Source: Bacillus gobiensis (GTDB lineage Bacteria > Bacillota > Bacilli > Bacillales > Bacillaceae). From it: a stretch of 64,000 nucleotides of DNA. This document shows positions 34,073 through 44,336 of this stretch, piece after piece; position 1 is the stretch's first letter, and every line of letters starts with the position of its first letter. Made by a program: the position numbers and the translations under genes. The stretch is from NCBI RefSeq assembly GCF_001278705.1, contig NZ_CP012600.1, positions 1,426,190 to 1,490,189 on the forward strand, in the 5' to 3' direction. The notes beneath the pieces are model-generated. The model was given only the letters and a program-made list of their open reading frames with translations. It ran no database searches and had not been told where the DNA came from.

Positions 34073-36844
34073 TTAATCGTTCAGTTCATCTATATATCGT
34101 TCAAGCTCATCTTTTGTCATTTGTTCGACAGCAGAATGCGGAAGTGCGTTCATAAACGTCCGGCTGTAAGTGGATGTTAAAATCCTCCGGTCAAGAATGA
34201 CGACCGTTCCTGAATCTTTGCTTGAACGAATCAAACGGCCGATTCCCTGCTTGAACAGAACAACCGCTTCTGGAAGCGAAAGCTCTTCAAACGGATTGCC
34301 GCCCCTGTTTTTAATGTAATCAAACCTCGCTTTTGCTAAAGGCTGTCCCGGAGAAGAAAAAGGCAATCTGGCTATGACCACAGTCGTTAGCTCATTCCCT
34401 GGAAAATCAACGCCTTCCCAGTACTGCCTTGTCCCCAGCAAGACTGCCTTTTCACTAGCTGCAAAAGCCTTTTTCACTTTTGCCGGACTTCCGGCTGTAA
34501 TCCCTTGCCCTAGCAGCTCACCATCTAAGGTGTCATATTGCTTTAACTTATTGTAAACATCCCTCACCATTTCATATGAGGTGAACAACACCAATATTTT
34601 CGCTCGATTTTGCTTGGCCAAAATCGAAACGTATTCAGCTGTCATTTTGGCATATTGCTGCTGATCCGTTTCATGAATAAGCGGCATGTGCTCAGGAATG
34701 AGAATTCGCATGTGTTTTTTATATAAATATGGCGATTCGATTTGCAGCGTCCGTGGATAAAAATCAGTTAGCCCTAATTTTTTGATCATGAAAGAAAAAG
34801 ACCGATCCACAGTAAGTGTCGCAGAAGTCAGGACCACACTTTTTTTCATCGTAAAAAACTGATCTGCAATTCTCTCAGCAATTTCAAGAGGCTGATCATA
34901 GAGGCTGACGGCATTTTTCGCGCCTTTAGCGTCGATTTCAATCCAGGTTATCCGTTTTGCGTCTTCGGTAAAAAACATCTGCAGCAGCGTTTGCTCCAGC
35001 CAAGAAAAATAGGCAACGCAAGATCGAAATTCATGATAAACAAATAACCCTTTCAAATCCAGCTGTCCTTTTACTGCTTCTGTTTGACGTAAAAGTCCTT
35101 CAAATCGGCTGTTAAGCTCAGAAAGCATTGAGCAAAGCCTTCTTGCTCCTTCTGTCATAGCCTGTCCTGCAATATCATTCCGCTGTTTTGTTTCTAATCT
35201 AAGGGTTAGACGATTGACATCGTCCATAGGTTTTCTTTTTTTTACAAATGAATGCAGCATACTAAAAAAAACATCGCATTCTTCCTGAATGAATTCAAGA
35301 TATTCGTCGATTTGAAACTTAAGCTCTGCCGATATTCCAAAACGAGCGAAACGCTGCTGAAGCTTCTTCAAAAGGCCCCCATTTTTAAACGAGCCCATTT
35401 GAATCCGTTTTACATGAAAATCAAGATACGAGATTCTCGTACCGGTGTGATCCAAAGCCGCTTTTTCAAAGTGATGGGCTTCATCTATGATTACATAGCC
35501 GGTGGCGGGAACGGCTCCCGATTTGTTCTTCTCATTCGCCAGCAAAAATGAATGATTCGTAATAACCAAATCGGCCGCTTGAGCTTTCTTTTTTGCACTT
35601 TCATAAAAACAATCGTTTGTTTTCGTCTGAAATAAAAAGCCCTCACAGTTCAGCCTGTCCCAAATCCGTTTCCCGCCGGAAGGCAGATTGATCTCTTCAA
35701 CGTCTCCTGTTGACGTTTCCAGCAGCCAGACAAGCAACTGTGCGATCGTTAATACTGTATCATAATTTGAATCCTTTTCTTCCATGATATAGTTCAGCTT
35801 GTAAATGTTCAAGTAGTGTGAACGGCCTTTCAAGACAGCTGTGCGGACAGGCGTTTCGAGCAATTCGTTCAGCTTCGGAATGTCGTGTTCCACTAACTGC
35901 TGCTGGAGAAGAGTAGTATATGTACTGAGCGTGATCGGAACCCCTTTCTCCCGTGAAAACAATACGGCAGGCAGCAAATATCCAAGTGTTTTTCCGGTAC
36001 CTGGAGCTGCTTCAATAAGAGAATGCTCGTTATTATTAAAGGAGGTGTAAACTTCTTTCATCATCTCCTGCTGACCTTCTCTACGCTCTAAATTTGCCGC
36101 GGAAAAAGAATCAAAACAAATGTCATTTAATGTTTTGAGGTCTGCTGCTGAAGGTTCACGCTTTAAAGCATCGGATTCAGCTTTTTTTACGGCAATCGAT
36201 TTCACCATTTTATAATCTATTTCTTTCGCAGGATCTTTTTTCCGCAGAATGTCATCGAGCAAGGGCTCCAAATCACTAATTAAATGTGAGGATAAGCGTT
36301 TTAATTCTGTTAACGTTGGAATGGGAAGGCTTTTTAGCTTCTTCACCATTTCCAGAAAAATTCGACTTGTCACCTCGGCATCACTGTCTGCCCGGTGGGG
36401 GCTTTCATGATGGATTTGCAGCGCTTCGCTCAATTCGGTCAGCTTATAGCCTCCAAAAGAAGGAAACAGGATTCTTGCCAACTCTACTGTATCGATCACC
36501 ATACAATCGAGCTTGTCATACCCTGCGTTTTTAAGTTCACTATTAACAAAGTTGGTATCAAAATGAATGTTATGAGCGACAAAATAAGATTGAGTGAGGA
36601 GGTCATACACTTCATCCGCAATTTCCAAAAAACTTCGTTCGTGTTTGACTGTCTCATCTTTAATACCAGTAAGTTTTTCTATAAAAGGCGGGATCTTTTT
36701 TCCGGGATTCACAAAATAGGAGATTCGCTTTGAAATCTTCCAATCATCGATGACCACCGCACCAATTTGTATAATTTTATCTCCTTTTTTGGGGGAGTTT
36801 CCGGTCGTTTCCACGTCCAGTACCACAAAGCGTTTGTTGTTCAT
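34073..36844 (-). CDS. dinG: DinG: DnaQ-type 3'-5' exonuclease fused to XPD-like helicase domain
   Basis: This 923-residue protein starts with a DEDDh exonuclease domain (LDVETTGNSP near 9, HNIHFDTNF near 95, HRADSDAEVT near 150). It continues with a helicase core: Walker A EAAPGTGKT near 285, DEAH near 465, GIGRLIRSS near 865. Unlike E. coli DinG and YpvA in this window, only two cysteines lie between Walker A and DEAH, so an iron-sulphur cluster is unlikely. This fits Firmicute DinG proteins, some of which act mainly as nucleases. The ATG has GAGGTG eight bases upstream. Confidence 0.95.
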   Translation of the reverse strand: MNNKRFVVLDVETTGNSPKKGDKIIQIGAVVIDDWKISKRISYFVNPGKKIPPFIEKLTGIKDETVKHERSFLEIADEVYDLLTQSYFVAHNIHFDTNFVNSELKNAGYDKLDCMVIDTVELARILFPSFGGYKLTELSEALQIHHESPHRADSDAEVTSRIFLEMVKKLKSLPIPTLTELKRLSSHLISDLEPLLDDILRKKDPAKEIDYKMVKSIAVKKAESDALKREPSAADLKTLNDICFDSFSAANLERREGQQEMMKEVYTSFNNNEHSLIEAAPGTGKTLGYLLPAVLFSREKGVPITLSTYTTLLQQQLVEHDIPKLNELLETPVRTAVLKGRSHYLNIYKLNYIMEEKDSNYDTVLTIAQLLVWLLETSTGDVEEINLPSGGKRIWDRLNCEGFLFQTKTNDCFYESAKKKAQAADLVITNHSFLLANEKNKSGAVPATGYVIIDEAHHFEKAALDHTGTRISYLDFHVKRIQMGSFKNGGLLKKLQQRFARFGISAELKFQIDEYLEFIQEECDVFFSMLHSFVKKRKPMDDVNRLTLRLETKQRNDIAGQAMTEGARRLCSMLSELNSRFEGLLRQTEAVKGQLDLKGLFVYHEFRSCVAYFSWLEQTLLQMFFTEDAKRITWIEIDAKGAKNAVSLYDQPLEIAERIADQFFTMKKSVVLTSATLTVDRSFSFMIKKLGLTDFYPRTLQIESPYLYKKHMRILIPEHMPLIHETDQQQYAKMTAEYVSILAKQNRAKILVLFTSYEMVRDVYNKLKQYDTLDGELLGQGITAGSPAKVKKAFAASEKAVLLGTRQYWEGVDFPGNELTTVVIARLPFSSPGQPLAKARFDYIKNRGGNPFEELSLPEAVVLFKQGIGRLIRSSKDSGTVVILDRRILTSTYSRTFMNALPHSAVEQMTKDELERYIDELND

Positions 36845-36924
36845 CAAACGGACACCTCAAATTTATTATGTACCAAAAAAGTGTACCATGGTTTCTTGGA
36901 CAAGTCTTGCTTCATCTAAGAAAA

Positions 36925-36955
36925 AAGAAGGAAAACCCCCTTGTCGAAGGGGGTT
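36925..36955 (-). terminator. terminator of the panBCD operon
   Basis: AACCCCCTT/AAGGGGGTT perfect 9-bp stem with a four-base loop and a TTCCTTCTTTTTT tract on the minus strand, overlapping the end of panD. Confidence 0.92.
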
Positions 36956-37337
36956 ACAACACAGTCCGTGCAGGCTCGTTAGCAATAAGCTGCTCAATTT
37001 GATTATTTTCGTCTAATATTGCGATCTTTGGCTGATGGTCTTTCAGCTTCTCTTCAAAAATTTGCGCATACGAAATGATAATGACAATGTCATTTTTTTG
37101 CACGAGCCGTGCTGCTGCACCATTCAGACAGATGATTCCGCTGCCGCGGTCCCCCGGAATTATATAGGTTTCCAGCCTTGCCCCATTATTGTTATTTACA
37201 ATTTGAACTTTTTCATTCGCAATCATTCCAACAGAGTCCAAGAGATCTTCGTCGATAGTAATGCTTCCGACATAATCCAGATTAGCCTCGGTCACTCTTG
37301 CCCGATGTAGCTTTGCGTTCATTACAGTACGAATCAT
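36954..37337 (-). CDS. panD: aspartate 1-decarboxylase proenzyme
   Basis: This 127-residue pyruvoyl enzyme makes beta-alanine from aspartate for pantothenate. The self-cleavage site Gly24-Ser25 is present in [10 protein letters not shown], and Lys9 and Tyr58-type residues are in family positions ([17 protein letters not shown]). GGGAGG precedes the ATG. It is the last gene of panB-panC-panD, 14 bases after panC. Confidence 0.97.
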   Translation of the reverse strand: MIRTVMNAKLHRARVTEANLDYVGSITIDEDLLDSVGMIANEKVQIVNNNNGARLETYIIPGDRGSGIICLNGAAARLVQKNDIVIIISYAQIFEEKLKDHQPKIAILDENNQIEQLIANEPARTVL

Positions 37338-37351
37338 GTATGCTTCCTCCC

Positions 37352-38200
37352 TTAGGAAATGGTCAAAACAATATTATCAATTAATCTTGCTTTGCTGTAT
37401 TTTACAGCCGCTGCGATGATGATTTTTCCAGACAGAACATCTTGCTTCTTCAATTCGGGATAAGAATAGCATTCCACATATTCAACATTTCCCCCTGCTG
37501 CTTCTAAGTGCGCGAGGACCGCAGAAATGACTGCTTTTGGATCTCTCTCACCTTGTTCAATCATGGCTGCCCCCGCTTGCAGCGATTGGTAAATATAAGG
37601 TGCTTGATCTCTTTCTATTGGGGATAAGTTGATGTTCCGGGAGCTTTTAGCAAGGCCGTCTTTTTCCCGAATCGTTTTCGAGGCCACCAGCTCCACATCC
37701 ATGAAGAAATCATGAATCAAAGCATCTACTACGGCAACCTGCTGGGCATCCTTCATTCCAAAATACGCTTTGTCAGGTGCAATGATGGAAAACAATTTTG
37801 TCAATACTGTTGCGACCCCATCGAAATGGCCCGGCCTCGTCCTTCCGCAAAGCACATCCGTGCGGCCATTGACTGAAACCGACACTGCATGATTTTCCCT
37901 GTACATTTCAGCTGCAGATGGAAGAAACAAAAGCTCCACACCTGCTTCTTCAGCCAGCTGTATATCTCTATTTACATCCCTTGGATATGAATCGAAATCT
38001 TCACCCGGACCAAATTGGAGCGGATTGACAAAAATGCTCATGACGACAATATCATTCTCTCGTTTTGCCTTTTCAACAAGAGAGAGATGCCCCTCATGCA
38101 GGTACCCCATCGTCGGAACATATCCAACAGACTTTTGTGATTTTTTAAGATGAGTTGATGCTTCTTTCATTTTTGCTGCGGTTTTAATTACTTGAATCAC
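37352..38200 (-). CDS. panC: pantothenate synthetase
   Basis: This 282-residue enzyme joins pantoate and beta-alanine using ATP. The nucleotide-binding HIGH-like motif is in [13 protein letters not shown] near residues 29-41, and KSSRNINLS near 185 is the KMSKS-like loop region. The start is GTG overlapping the panB stop (GTGA), so the two are translationally coupled. Confidence 0.96.
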   Translation of the reverse strand: MIQVIKTAAKMKEASTHLKKSQKSVGYVPTMGYLHEGHLSLVEKAKRENDIVVMSIFVNPLQFGPGEDFDSYPRDVNRDIQLAEEAGVELLFLPSAAEMYRENHAVSVSVNGRTDVLCGRTRPGHFDGVATVLTKLFSIIAPDKAYFGMKDAQQVAVVDALIHDFFMDVELVASKTIREKDGLAKSSRNINLSPIERDQAPYIYQSLQAGAAMIEQGERDPKAVISAVLAHLEAAGGNVEYVECYSYPELKKQDVLSGKIIIAAAVKYSKARLIDNIVLTIS

Positions 38201-39036
38201 GATTTAATTCCCCCATGTAACCTTTCGATGATTTCTTTCTCCATTTTGTAAGAATGAGACGAATCAGGAAATGAACGGTTCCTTACATCACTTACGTAGC
38301 TTCGAAGTGCGGATTCAATTGAATGGTCAATTTGTTCATATTGCTTCACAAATTTTGCTGTCTTAGAAACGCCGTACCCTAACAGGTCATGATAGACGAG
38401 AACCTGACCGTCTACACCACTGCCAGCTCCTATTCCGATCACAGGGATGCTAAGAGAATTCGCAATTTCTTTTGCCAGCAAATACGGGACACACTCTAAA
38501 ACAAGAGCGATCACACCAGCTTTTTCACAGTTGATACTGTCTTCTAGCAATTGTTTTGCACTTTTTTCATCTTTTCCTTGAACTCTGTAACCGCCCAAAA
38601 CGCCGACAGATTGAGGGGTTAAACCTAAATGGCCGACAACAGGAATTCCACCGTCAGTCAATTGCTGAATGGTTCCCAAAACATTTCCGCCGCCTTCAAG
38701 CTTTAATGCATCTGCCCCTCCGCGCTGCATAATCGCAGCTGCGTTTTTCATCGTATCTTCCTTTGAACAATGATATGACATGAAAGGCATATCTGTAACG
38801 GTAAATGTCTGTTTCGCTCCTCGTTTTACCGCTTTCGTATGATGAATCATGTCATCGACGGTTACTGCCACTGTAGATTCCAGTCCAAGAACAACCATGC
38901 CGAGTGAATCTCCTACCAAAATCATATCCACACCTGATTGTTCAGCTTGCTTTGCTGAGGGATAGTCATAGGCTGTCACCATCACTATCGGTTCAGATTC
39001 ACGCTTCATGTTTAAAAAATCGAGTTTGCTTTTCAT
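38197..39036 (-). CDS. panB: 3-methyl-2-oxobutanoate hydroxymethyltransferase
   Basis: This 279-residue TIM-barrel enzyme makes ketopantoate from alpha-ketoisovalerate and methylene-tetrahydrofolate. VTAYDYPSA near 21, VGDSLGMVV near 42-50 with metal-binding Asp, and [14 protein letters not shown] near 195 are typical. GGAGGAGG precedes the ATG. It heads panBCD, behind the birA terminator; I could not settle on a clear promoter in the 50 bases between. Confidence 0.96.
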   Translation of the reverse strand: MKSKLDFLNMKRESEPIVMVTAYDYPSAKQAEQSGVDMILVGDSLGMVVLGLESTVAVTVDDMIHHTKAVKRGAKQTFTVTDMPFMSYHCSKEDTMKNAAAIMQRGGADALKLEGGGNVLGTIQQLTDGGIPVVGHLGLTPQSVGVLGGYRVQGKDEKSAKQLLEDSINCEKAGVIALVLECVPYLLAKEIANSLSIPVIGIGAGSGVDGQVLVYHDLLGYGVSKTAKFVKQYEQIDHSIESALRSYVSDVRNRSFPDSSHSYKMEKEIIERLHGGIKS

Positions 39037-39083
39037 TTGTTCCTCCTCCTGTGCATCAGAGGAGATGAAATCATATCAAAACA

Positions 39084-39121
39084 AAAATCCTTCTATTTTA
39101 TTAAAAATAAAACAGAAGGAA
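39084..39121 (-). terminator. terminator between birA and panB
   Basis: CCTTCTGTTTTATT/AATAAAATAGAAGG long stem followed by ATTTTTG on the minus strand. The remaining sequence of this 245-base gap (39122-39281) shows no further gene or clear signal. Confidence 0.85.
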
Positions 39122-39281
39122 TGGCTTTTATATCAAGGCTACGAGTTTCATCCCTCTGTCCCTGTCCATCTTTTTTCGGATCAAGGCAGACTGCTTTTTT
39201 ACATTTCGTCAATACAAGGTGCAGCTCCATAATCGGATACCGCCCAACCGAAAGTATATCAAAAAGAAAGTGAAGTTCCAA

Positions 39282-40268
39282 CTAAGAAGTACGGAGGTCG
39301 ATATCTGCCGAATAAATTTTCTTAATGTCTCCTTCTTTTGTTACAAGCAAAAGGACACCCTCATCGTCTATGCCTAAAGATTTGCCGGAAATCAATCCTT
39401 GCAGCGTTCTGGCAGTAATTTCTTTTCCCTGGATGGCGGCATAGCTTTCCCATATTGGTTTAATCGATTTGAAACCGTCCGATAAAAACTCCAGATATCG
39501 TTCTTCGAATTTTTTTAGAATCGTCTGGATGATTCTTGCCCTGTCAAACATGGTTTTTTGCTCGATTGACAGAGAGGATGCGATCGATTGGATTTCAGTC
39601 GGAAAATCACTTTGGCTTTGATTTACATTTATGCCTATACCAACAATGACGGAACTTACGCGATCAGCTTCCGCCTGCAGCTCTGTTAAAATCCCGACAA
39701 TTTTTTTACCGTTACACAAAATATCGTTCGGCCATTTAATTTGCATTTGTAAGCTGCTTACTTCTTCCAGAGCTTGTGCAACCGCTACTGCTGTAAGGAG
39801 TGTTAACTGGGGAGTCTTGGCAACCGGAATATCAGGTGTCAGGATTAAGCTCATCCATACCCCTTTTCCAGATGGTGAATGCCACGTCCTGTTCATCCGC
39901 CCTCTTCCTGACGTCTGTTCATCAGTGACAACCAGTGTCCCCTCCACCGCTCCTTCTGCTGCCAGCTGAAGGGCTTTAATATTAGTAGAAGGCAATACAT
40001 CTCTATAATGAATCTCACGGCCGAGAATATTCGTATCAAGCCCGAGTCTGATTTCATTTTCACTGATTTTATCCGGTTTCGCGACGATTCTATATCCTAA
40101 TCTTCTTACAGCTTCCAATTCATACCCTTCGCTTCGTAAGCTCTCAACATGCTTCCAGACGGCCGTTCTGGAACATCCTAATTCCTCACTGATCTTTTGC
40201 CCTGATACATAATCATTGCCCGCTTTTGAAAAAAGCGCCAATAACGAATTTCTTATGCCTGATTGCAC
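39282..40268 (-). CDS. birA: biotin-protein ligase and biotin operon repressor BirA
   Basis: This 328-residue protein has an N-terminal winged helix (LGCSRTAVWKHVESLR near 29-44) and a ligase domain with the biotinyl-AMP loop SGRGRMNRTW near 115 and KWPNDI near 180. It attaches biotin to carboxylases and represses biotin genes. The start is GTG, preceded by GGAGTGG, and overlaps the end of cca by 16 bases. This matches the start used in B. subtilis. Confidence 0.95.
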   Translation of the reverse strand: MQSGIRNSLLALFSKAGNDYVSGQKISEELGCSRTAVWKHVESLRSEGYELEAVRRLGYRIVAKPDKISENEIRLGLDTNILGREIHYRDVLPSTNIKALQLAAEGAVEGTLVVTDEQTSGRGRMNRTWHSPSGKGVWMSLILTPDIPVAKTPQLTLLTAVAVAQALEEVSSLQMQIKWPNDILCNGKKIVGILTELQAEADRVSSVIVGIGINVNQSQSDFPTEIQSIASSLSIEQKTMFDRARIIQTILKKFEERYLEFLSDGFKSIKPIWESYAAIQGKEITARTLQGLISGKSLGIDDEGVLLLVTKEGDIKKIYSADIDLRTS

Positions 40269-41455
40269 GTTTTAAGCCACTCCTTTATGGCTTCTCTGCC
40301 ATTTTCCAAACCGTCTGTAATAACGGCTTTTTCGATTTTTTCTAACTCCTCGGCAATCCATTTGCCGGGTTTTTTTTTCCGGAACTGCATCAGTTCATTT
40401 CCATCAATATCTAATTCCTTTACACTTTTGATAGGCAGATGTTCATAAATCTCTTCAAGCTGAAGAAGCCGCTCCTGATCGATTTGCTTGTCTGAAAGAA
40501 GCATTCTGATACGTTCAGCTGAAAGAGCAGTATGCATCCCTGTTTTATATAGGCTAAATCGATCCCAAGATGCACGCTGGCTTTTTTGAATCGCAGCTGC
40601 ATCGTTGAAAAGCTTAGCAGAGAGCTTCCACTGCCTTAAATATGCCTGGGATGATTCGGGTGAAATTTCAAGTAAACAAAGGATCGCAGCCCATAACTCT
40701 TCTTTTGATTTTAAATGATGAAAAGGAAAGCGGGAAATGGCTTCAGCTTGATGAGAGCTGCATGCTCGAAAGCCGGGCAGCATAGTCGACAGCCCGGTAG
40801 AAAACATCAATAAAAGTGCTTGTCCGCACCACGGTCCAAAAAGCATTTTTTCCATTTCAATGGCCTTTCTCTCAATCGAGATATGAGAAAGCAATTCTTT
40901 TTCCCGCTTAATCGCAGCACAAGTTTCCTCAGACAAGTGAAAACCTAACTGGCTGACAAACCGCAATGCTCTCATCATGCGCAGAGCGTCTTCATGGAAA
41001 CGTTCAGATGGATTTCCTACCGTATGGATCCTTTTTTTCTGAATGTCGTTCCTGCCCCCGAAGTAATCGATTATTGATCCATCCTTCGTCATAGCCATGC
41101 TGTTAATCGTTAAATCCCTTCGTTGTAAGTCTTCCTTTAGGGAACGAATGAAGGAGACTTTATCCGGTCTTCTAAAATCAGAGTAACCTTCCTCTGTTCG
41201 GAAGGTGGTAACTTCATATGGCTCACCTTTGTGAAGGACGATGATGGTTCCGTGCTCTTTTCCGACATGAATCGTTTTTTTGAAATGCCTTTCGATCTCT
41301 TCAGGCTTTGCATCCGTTGCTATATCGATATCGCCAATCGGACGGTTCATGAGGAAATCCCTCACCGAACCGCCGACAAAATAGGCTTGAAACCCTTCAG
41401 TATGCAGTTTTTCAAGTAGAGGGACCGCGTTGAGAAATTTTTCGTCCAAAACCAT
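40253..41455 (-). CDS. cca: CCA-adding tRNA nucleotidyltransferase
   Basis: This 400-residue class II enzyme adds the 3' CCA to tRNAs. VGGSVRDF near 30, the metal-binding IGDIDIATDA near 45-54 and RRDLTINSMAM near 110 are the family motifs. I chose the ATG at 41455, with GGAGTG six bases upstream. A GTG at 41464 overlapping the bshA stop is an alternative. It lies between bshA and birA in one operon. Confidence 0.95.
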   Translation of the reverse strand: MVLDEKFLNAVPLLEKLHTEGFQAYFVGGSVRDFLMNRPIGDIDIATDAKPEEIERHFKKTIHVGKEHGTIIVLHKGEPYEVTTFRTEEGYSDFRRPDKVSFIRSLKEDLQRRDLTINSMAMTKDGSIIDYFGGRNDIQKKRIHTVGNPSERFHEDALRMMRALRFVSQLGFHLSEETCAAIKREKELLSHISIERKAIEMEKMLFGPWCGQALLLMFSTGLSTMLPGFRACSSHQAEAISRFPFHHLKSKEELWAAILCLLEISPESSQAYLRQWKLSAKLFNDAAAIQKSQRASWDRFSLYKTGMHTALSAERIRMLLSDKQIDQERLLQLEEIYEHLPIKSVKELDIDGNELMQFRKKKPGKWIAEELEKIEKAVITDGLENGREAIKEWLKTCNQA

Positions 41456-41460
41456 AAGCT

Positions 41461-42594
41461 TCACTCCGGTTCGATTAATCGATTATAAATTTGTTCATAC
41501 TGCTCAACGATCTTTTTGGAGGAAAATTCATTCTCCAACGCTAGATATGACCTCCGGATAAATTGAGCTGCAAGCTCTTCATTGGTTAATAACTGCAGCG
41601 CCTTTTGTGCAGCTGAGTTGTGGTCGCCAACATCGACAATGAACCCTGATTCACCATCCCTTATCACTTCAGGAATGCCGCCTGCATTAGACCCGATACA
41701 CGGGACACCACATGCCATTGCTTCAAGTAAAACCAATCCGAAGCTTTCTTTTTCAGAGAGAAGCAGCATAAGGTCGCTGATTGAATATAATTCTTGCAAA
41801 TTTTCTCTTTTCCCTAAAAAGAGCACGCGATCGACAATATCAAGCGTATGAGCCAGCTGGCAGGCTGCAGACATTTCCGGTCCGTCGCCGACGAGCAGCA
41901 GCTTGGATTTTATTTTGCTTGCAACCTGATGAAACACATGGATAACATCCTCGACCCGTTTTACTTTTCTAAAGTTTGAAACATGAATGATCACTTTTTC
42001 ATCGGGATCTATGCCGTATTGAGCCAATAAGTAGCTCGCATCAACTTTGTTGTATTCCCGCTCATCAATAAAATTATAAACGGTTTCGATTTCTTTTACA
42101 GGTTGGATTAATTTAAATGTTTGTTCAACCAGAGAGCCGGACACTGCCGTCACATGGTCCGAAGCTTCAATCGCAAACTTTATTAATTCCTTTAACGATG
42201 AATCATAACCCAAAACGGTTATGTCTGTTCCATGCAAGGTCGTTACTATTTTCAGCTTGCCTCCGGTCATCTCTTTTGCTAAAAACGCGCTTATCGCATG
42301 AGGAATGGCATAATGTGCATGCAGAACGTCAAGCTTCTCCCGTTTTGCCACTTCCGCCATCTTGCTTGCTAATGCCAGATCATAAGGGGCATGCTTAAAA
42401 ACTGCATATTGATTGACTTCTACCTCGTGAAAATATATATTCCTGTGTGCTTTATTTAACCGAAAAGGTACACTAGATGTAATAAAATGAATTTCATGCC
42501 CCCGTTCAGCAAGCAGCTTTCCTAATTCGGTTGCTACAACACCTGATCCGCCAACCGTCGGATAACAGGTGATGCCGATTTTTAATTTTTTCAT
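41461..42594 (-). CDS. bshA: BshA, UDP-GlcNAc:L-malate glycosyltransferase of bacillithiol synthesis
   Basis: This 377-residue GT-B/GT4 glycosyltransferase makes GlcNAc-malate, the first bacillithiol intermediate. [19 protein letters not shown] opens the protein, [19 protein letters not shown] near 285-305 is the GT4 nucleotide-sugar signature, and HAHYAIPHA near 95 is typical of BshA. In B. subtilis bshB1 (deacetylase) lies between mgsA and bshA; here only 28 bases separate them, so bshB1 is missing from the operon. Confidence 0.96.
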   Translation of the reverse strand: MKKLKIGITCYPTVGGSGVVATELGKLLAERGHEIHFITSSVPFRLNKAHRNIYFHEVEVNQYAVFKHAPYDLALASKMAEVAKREKLDVLHAHYAIPHAISAFLAKEMTGGKLKIVTTLHGTDITVLGYDSSLKELIKFAIEASDHVTAVSGSLVEQTFKLIQPVKEIETVYNFIDEREYNKVDASYLLAQYGIDPDEKVIIHVSNFRKVKRVEDVIHVFHQVASKIKSKLLLVGDGPEMSAACQLAHTLDIVDRVLFLGKRENLQELYSISDLMLLLSEKESFGLVLLEAMACGVPCIGSNAGGIPEVIRDGESGFIVDVGDHNSAAQKALQLLTNEELAAQFIRRSYLALENEFSSKKIVEQYEQIYNRLIEPE

Positions 42595-42622
42595 GTCATG
42601 CCCCCGCTATAAAAATGAACCG

Positions 42623-43030
42623 TTAATCTTCTTTGTCCTTTACGAGGTTCCGAAATTGGAACGCATCAGTGTTTAATGACCGGATTAAAATTTCTGCCGT
42701 TCCCATATTAGTCGCCAGCGGTACAGCGTATACGTCACAGAGGCGGATAAGCGCTGATACGTCCGGTTCATGCGGCTGGGCAGTTAACGGATCACGAAAG
42801 AAAAGCACCAAATCCATTTTATTGTCAGCAATCAATGCTCCGATTTGCTGATCTCCGCCAAGCGGCCCCGATTGAAAACGGTAGATAGGAAGAGCAGTCG
42901 CTTCCTCAATTTTTTTTCCGGTCGTACCCGTTGCAAATAAGTCATGATCCTTTAAAATTTCTTTATAGGCGGTTGTAAACTGTATCATATCCTGTTTTTT
43001 GCGATCGTGCGCGATTAAGGCGATTTTCAT
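42623..43030 (-). CDS. mgsA: methylglyoxal synthase
   Basis: This 135-residue enzyme converts dihydroxyacetone phosphate to methylglyoxal and phosphate. ALIAHDRKK near 5-12, ATGTTGKKI near 33, [12 protein letters not shown] near 55 and LVLFFRDPL near 72-80 are characteristic. GGGGGGA precedes the ATG. It lies between dapB and bshA; bacillithiol helps detoxify methylglyoxal, so the neighbourhood is functionally sensible. Confidence 0.97.
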   Translation of the reverse strand: MKIALIAHDRKKQDMIQFTTAYKEILKDHDLFATGTTGKKIEEATALPIYRFQSGPLGGDQQIGALIADNKMDLVLFFRDPLTAQPHEPDVSALIRLCDVYAVPLATNMGTAEILIRSLNTDAFQFRNLVKDKED

Positions 43031-43045
43031 TTCTATTCCCCCCGG

Positions 43046-43849
43046 TTATCCGATAATATGTTCCAACCCGTAAATGAGCTGGTCAACTTTCATAACTTCT
43101 TCAACAGCCAATTTAACGCCAGACATAAAAGATGCGCGGTTATACGAATCGTGCCTGATTTTCAACGTTTGGCCCTCACCTCCAAATAATACCTCTTGGT
43201 GGGCGATTAATCCCGGAAGTCGTACACTGTGTATGCGAACTCCCTCGCTGTTTGCGCCTCTTGCTCCTTCTGCTGTTTCTTTTTCATCCGGATGTCCCTG
43301 TGGTTTCGGTTCTCTCACCTGGTGGATCATTTCTGCTGTTTTTAGAGCAGTTCCGCTTGGAGCGTCTAATTTTTGGTCATGATGCAGCTCCATAATTTCG
43401 ATATCTTTAAAATAGTGAGCGGCCATTTGTGAAAACTTCATCATTAAAATGGCACCCAGCGCGAAGTTCGGCGCAATAATCGCTCCGATTCCTTTTTCCT
43501 CTGTCAACCTGCCAATATAGGTTAAATCTTCATCGGAAAAACCAGTCGTTCCCACAACAGGGCGAACCCCATGCTCTAAAGCTTGAATCGTATGTTTTTT
43601 GCCGATCTCAGGTGTGGTTAAGTCAATAAGTACATCTGGAGCTGTTTCAGTAAAGCATTCTGTTATATCTGTATAAATCGTAACGTCAGGAGCTCCTGAA
43701 AGCACCTTTGAAAGTTCCATTTGATTATATGTATGGTCAATCGCTCCGACTAGCTGAAAGTGCGGGGTGCGCTCTACAAGCTTTACAGCTTCTTCCCCCA
43801 TTCTGCCTCTTGGGCCGGCTATTACAATTTTAATTGTTTGTGTATCCAT
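43046..43849 (-). CDS. dapB: 4-hydroxy-tetrahydrodipicolinate reductase
   Basis: This 267-residue NAD(P)H-dependent enzyme acts in lysine and dipicolinate synthesis, the latter also needed for spores. The dinucleotide motif GPRGRMG lies near residues 10-16, and the catalytic [15 protein letters not shown] near 155 is intact. I chose the ATG at 43849, with GGAGG seven bases upstream; a longer frame lacks a site. It follows ypjD by 11 bases. Confidence 0.96.
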   Translation of the reverse strand: MDTQTIKIVIAGPRGRMGEEAVKLVERTPHFQLVGAIDHTYNQMELSKVLSGAPDVTIYTDITECFTETAPDVLIDLTTPEIGKKHTIQALEHGVRPVVGTTGFSDEDLTYIGRLTEEKGIGAIIAPNFALGAILMMKFSQMAAHYFKDIEIMELHHDQKLDAPSGTALKTAEMIHQVREPKPQGHPDEKETAEGARGANSEGVRIHSVRLPGLIAHQEVLFGGEGQTLKIRHDSYNRASFMSGVKLAVEEVMKVDQLIYGLEHIIG

Positions 43850-43860
43850 TTTGTTTCCTC

Positions 43861-44196
43861 CTAGCTGTCTTCCTTTTTCGTCCATCTGTTTTTATCTCTC
43901 GTTTGAAATTTTTCCATGACCTTGCCATGAGCCTCCTCTAAGGAAATGCCAAGTGAGTTCGCCAAGCAGATAATAACAAATAAGACATCACCAATTTCTT
44001 CTTCAATTTCTTTTTCAGTTTCACTTTTTTTCTTCGGCTTTTCCCCGTAGCGATGATTAATTTCGCGGGCAAGCTCTCCTGTTTCTTCTGTAATTCTCGC
44101 CATCATCGCCAGCGGACTGAAATAACCTTCTTTAAATTGCCCGATGTATGCATCTACTTCCTCCTGCATGCTTTTCATCGTTTTGCTTTCGGTCAT
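43861..44196 (-). CDS. ypjD: YpjD, MazG-family nucleotide pyrophosphohydrolase
   Basis: This 111-residue all-alpha NTP pyrophosphohydrolase has the metal-binding pattern [10 protein letters not shown] near 34-43 and EEEIGDVLF near 63-71 (ExxE...ExxD). It probably hydrolyses non-canonical or excess NTPs. The ATG at 44196 has AGGAGG upstream and gives the B. subtilis length. It is the first gene of the operon running through dapB, mgsA, bshA, cca and birA. Confidence 0.93.
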   Translation of the reverse strand: MTESKTMKSMQEEVDAYIGQFKEGYFSPLAMMARITEETGELAREINHRYGEKPKKKSETEKEIEEEIGDVLFVIICLANSLGISLEEAHGKVMEKFQTRDKNRWTKKEDS

Positions 44197-44221
44197 CTCT
44201 CTACCTCCTGTCATCATTCTC

Positions 44222-44250
44222 ATGTTAGCTAAGTCCGTACAATTTGACAA
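44222..44250 (-). promoter_or_regulatory. sigma-A promoter of the ypjD-dapB-mgsA-bshA-cca-birA operon
   Basis: TTGTCA (44245-44250) and TAACAT (44222-44227) on the minus strand are 17 bases apart, about 25 bases upstream of ypjD. Confidence 0.7.
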
Positions 44251-44271
44251 ATGATTTTCTTATCGGGCTCG

Positions 44272-44300
44272 TTGCCACTTCGCCGCCAATCAACTATAAT
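44272..44300 (+). promoter_or_regulatory. sigma-A promoter of ypjC
   Basis: TTGCCA and a perfect TATAAT on the plus strand, 17 bases apart, about 36 bases upstream of the ypjC start. Confidence 0.8.
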
Positions 44301-44336
44301 ATGTAACATTATCTTCTAGATAGATTGGAGGTTTCT

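Noticed and set aside
36848..36953. LexA/DinR box for dinG
   Set aside because: No CGAAC-N4-GTTCG-like sequence is present; only the TGTACCA direct repeats were seen.
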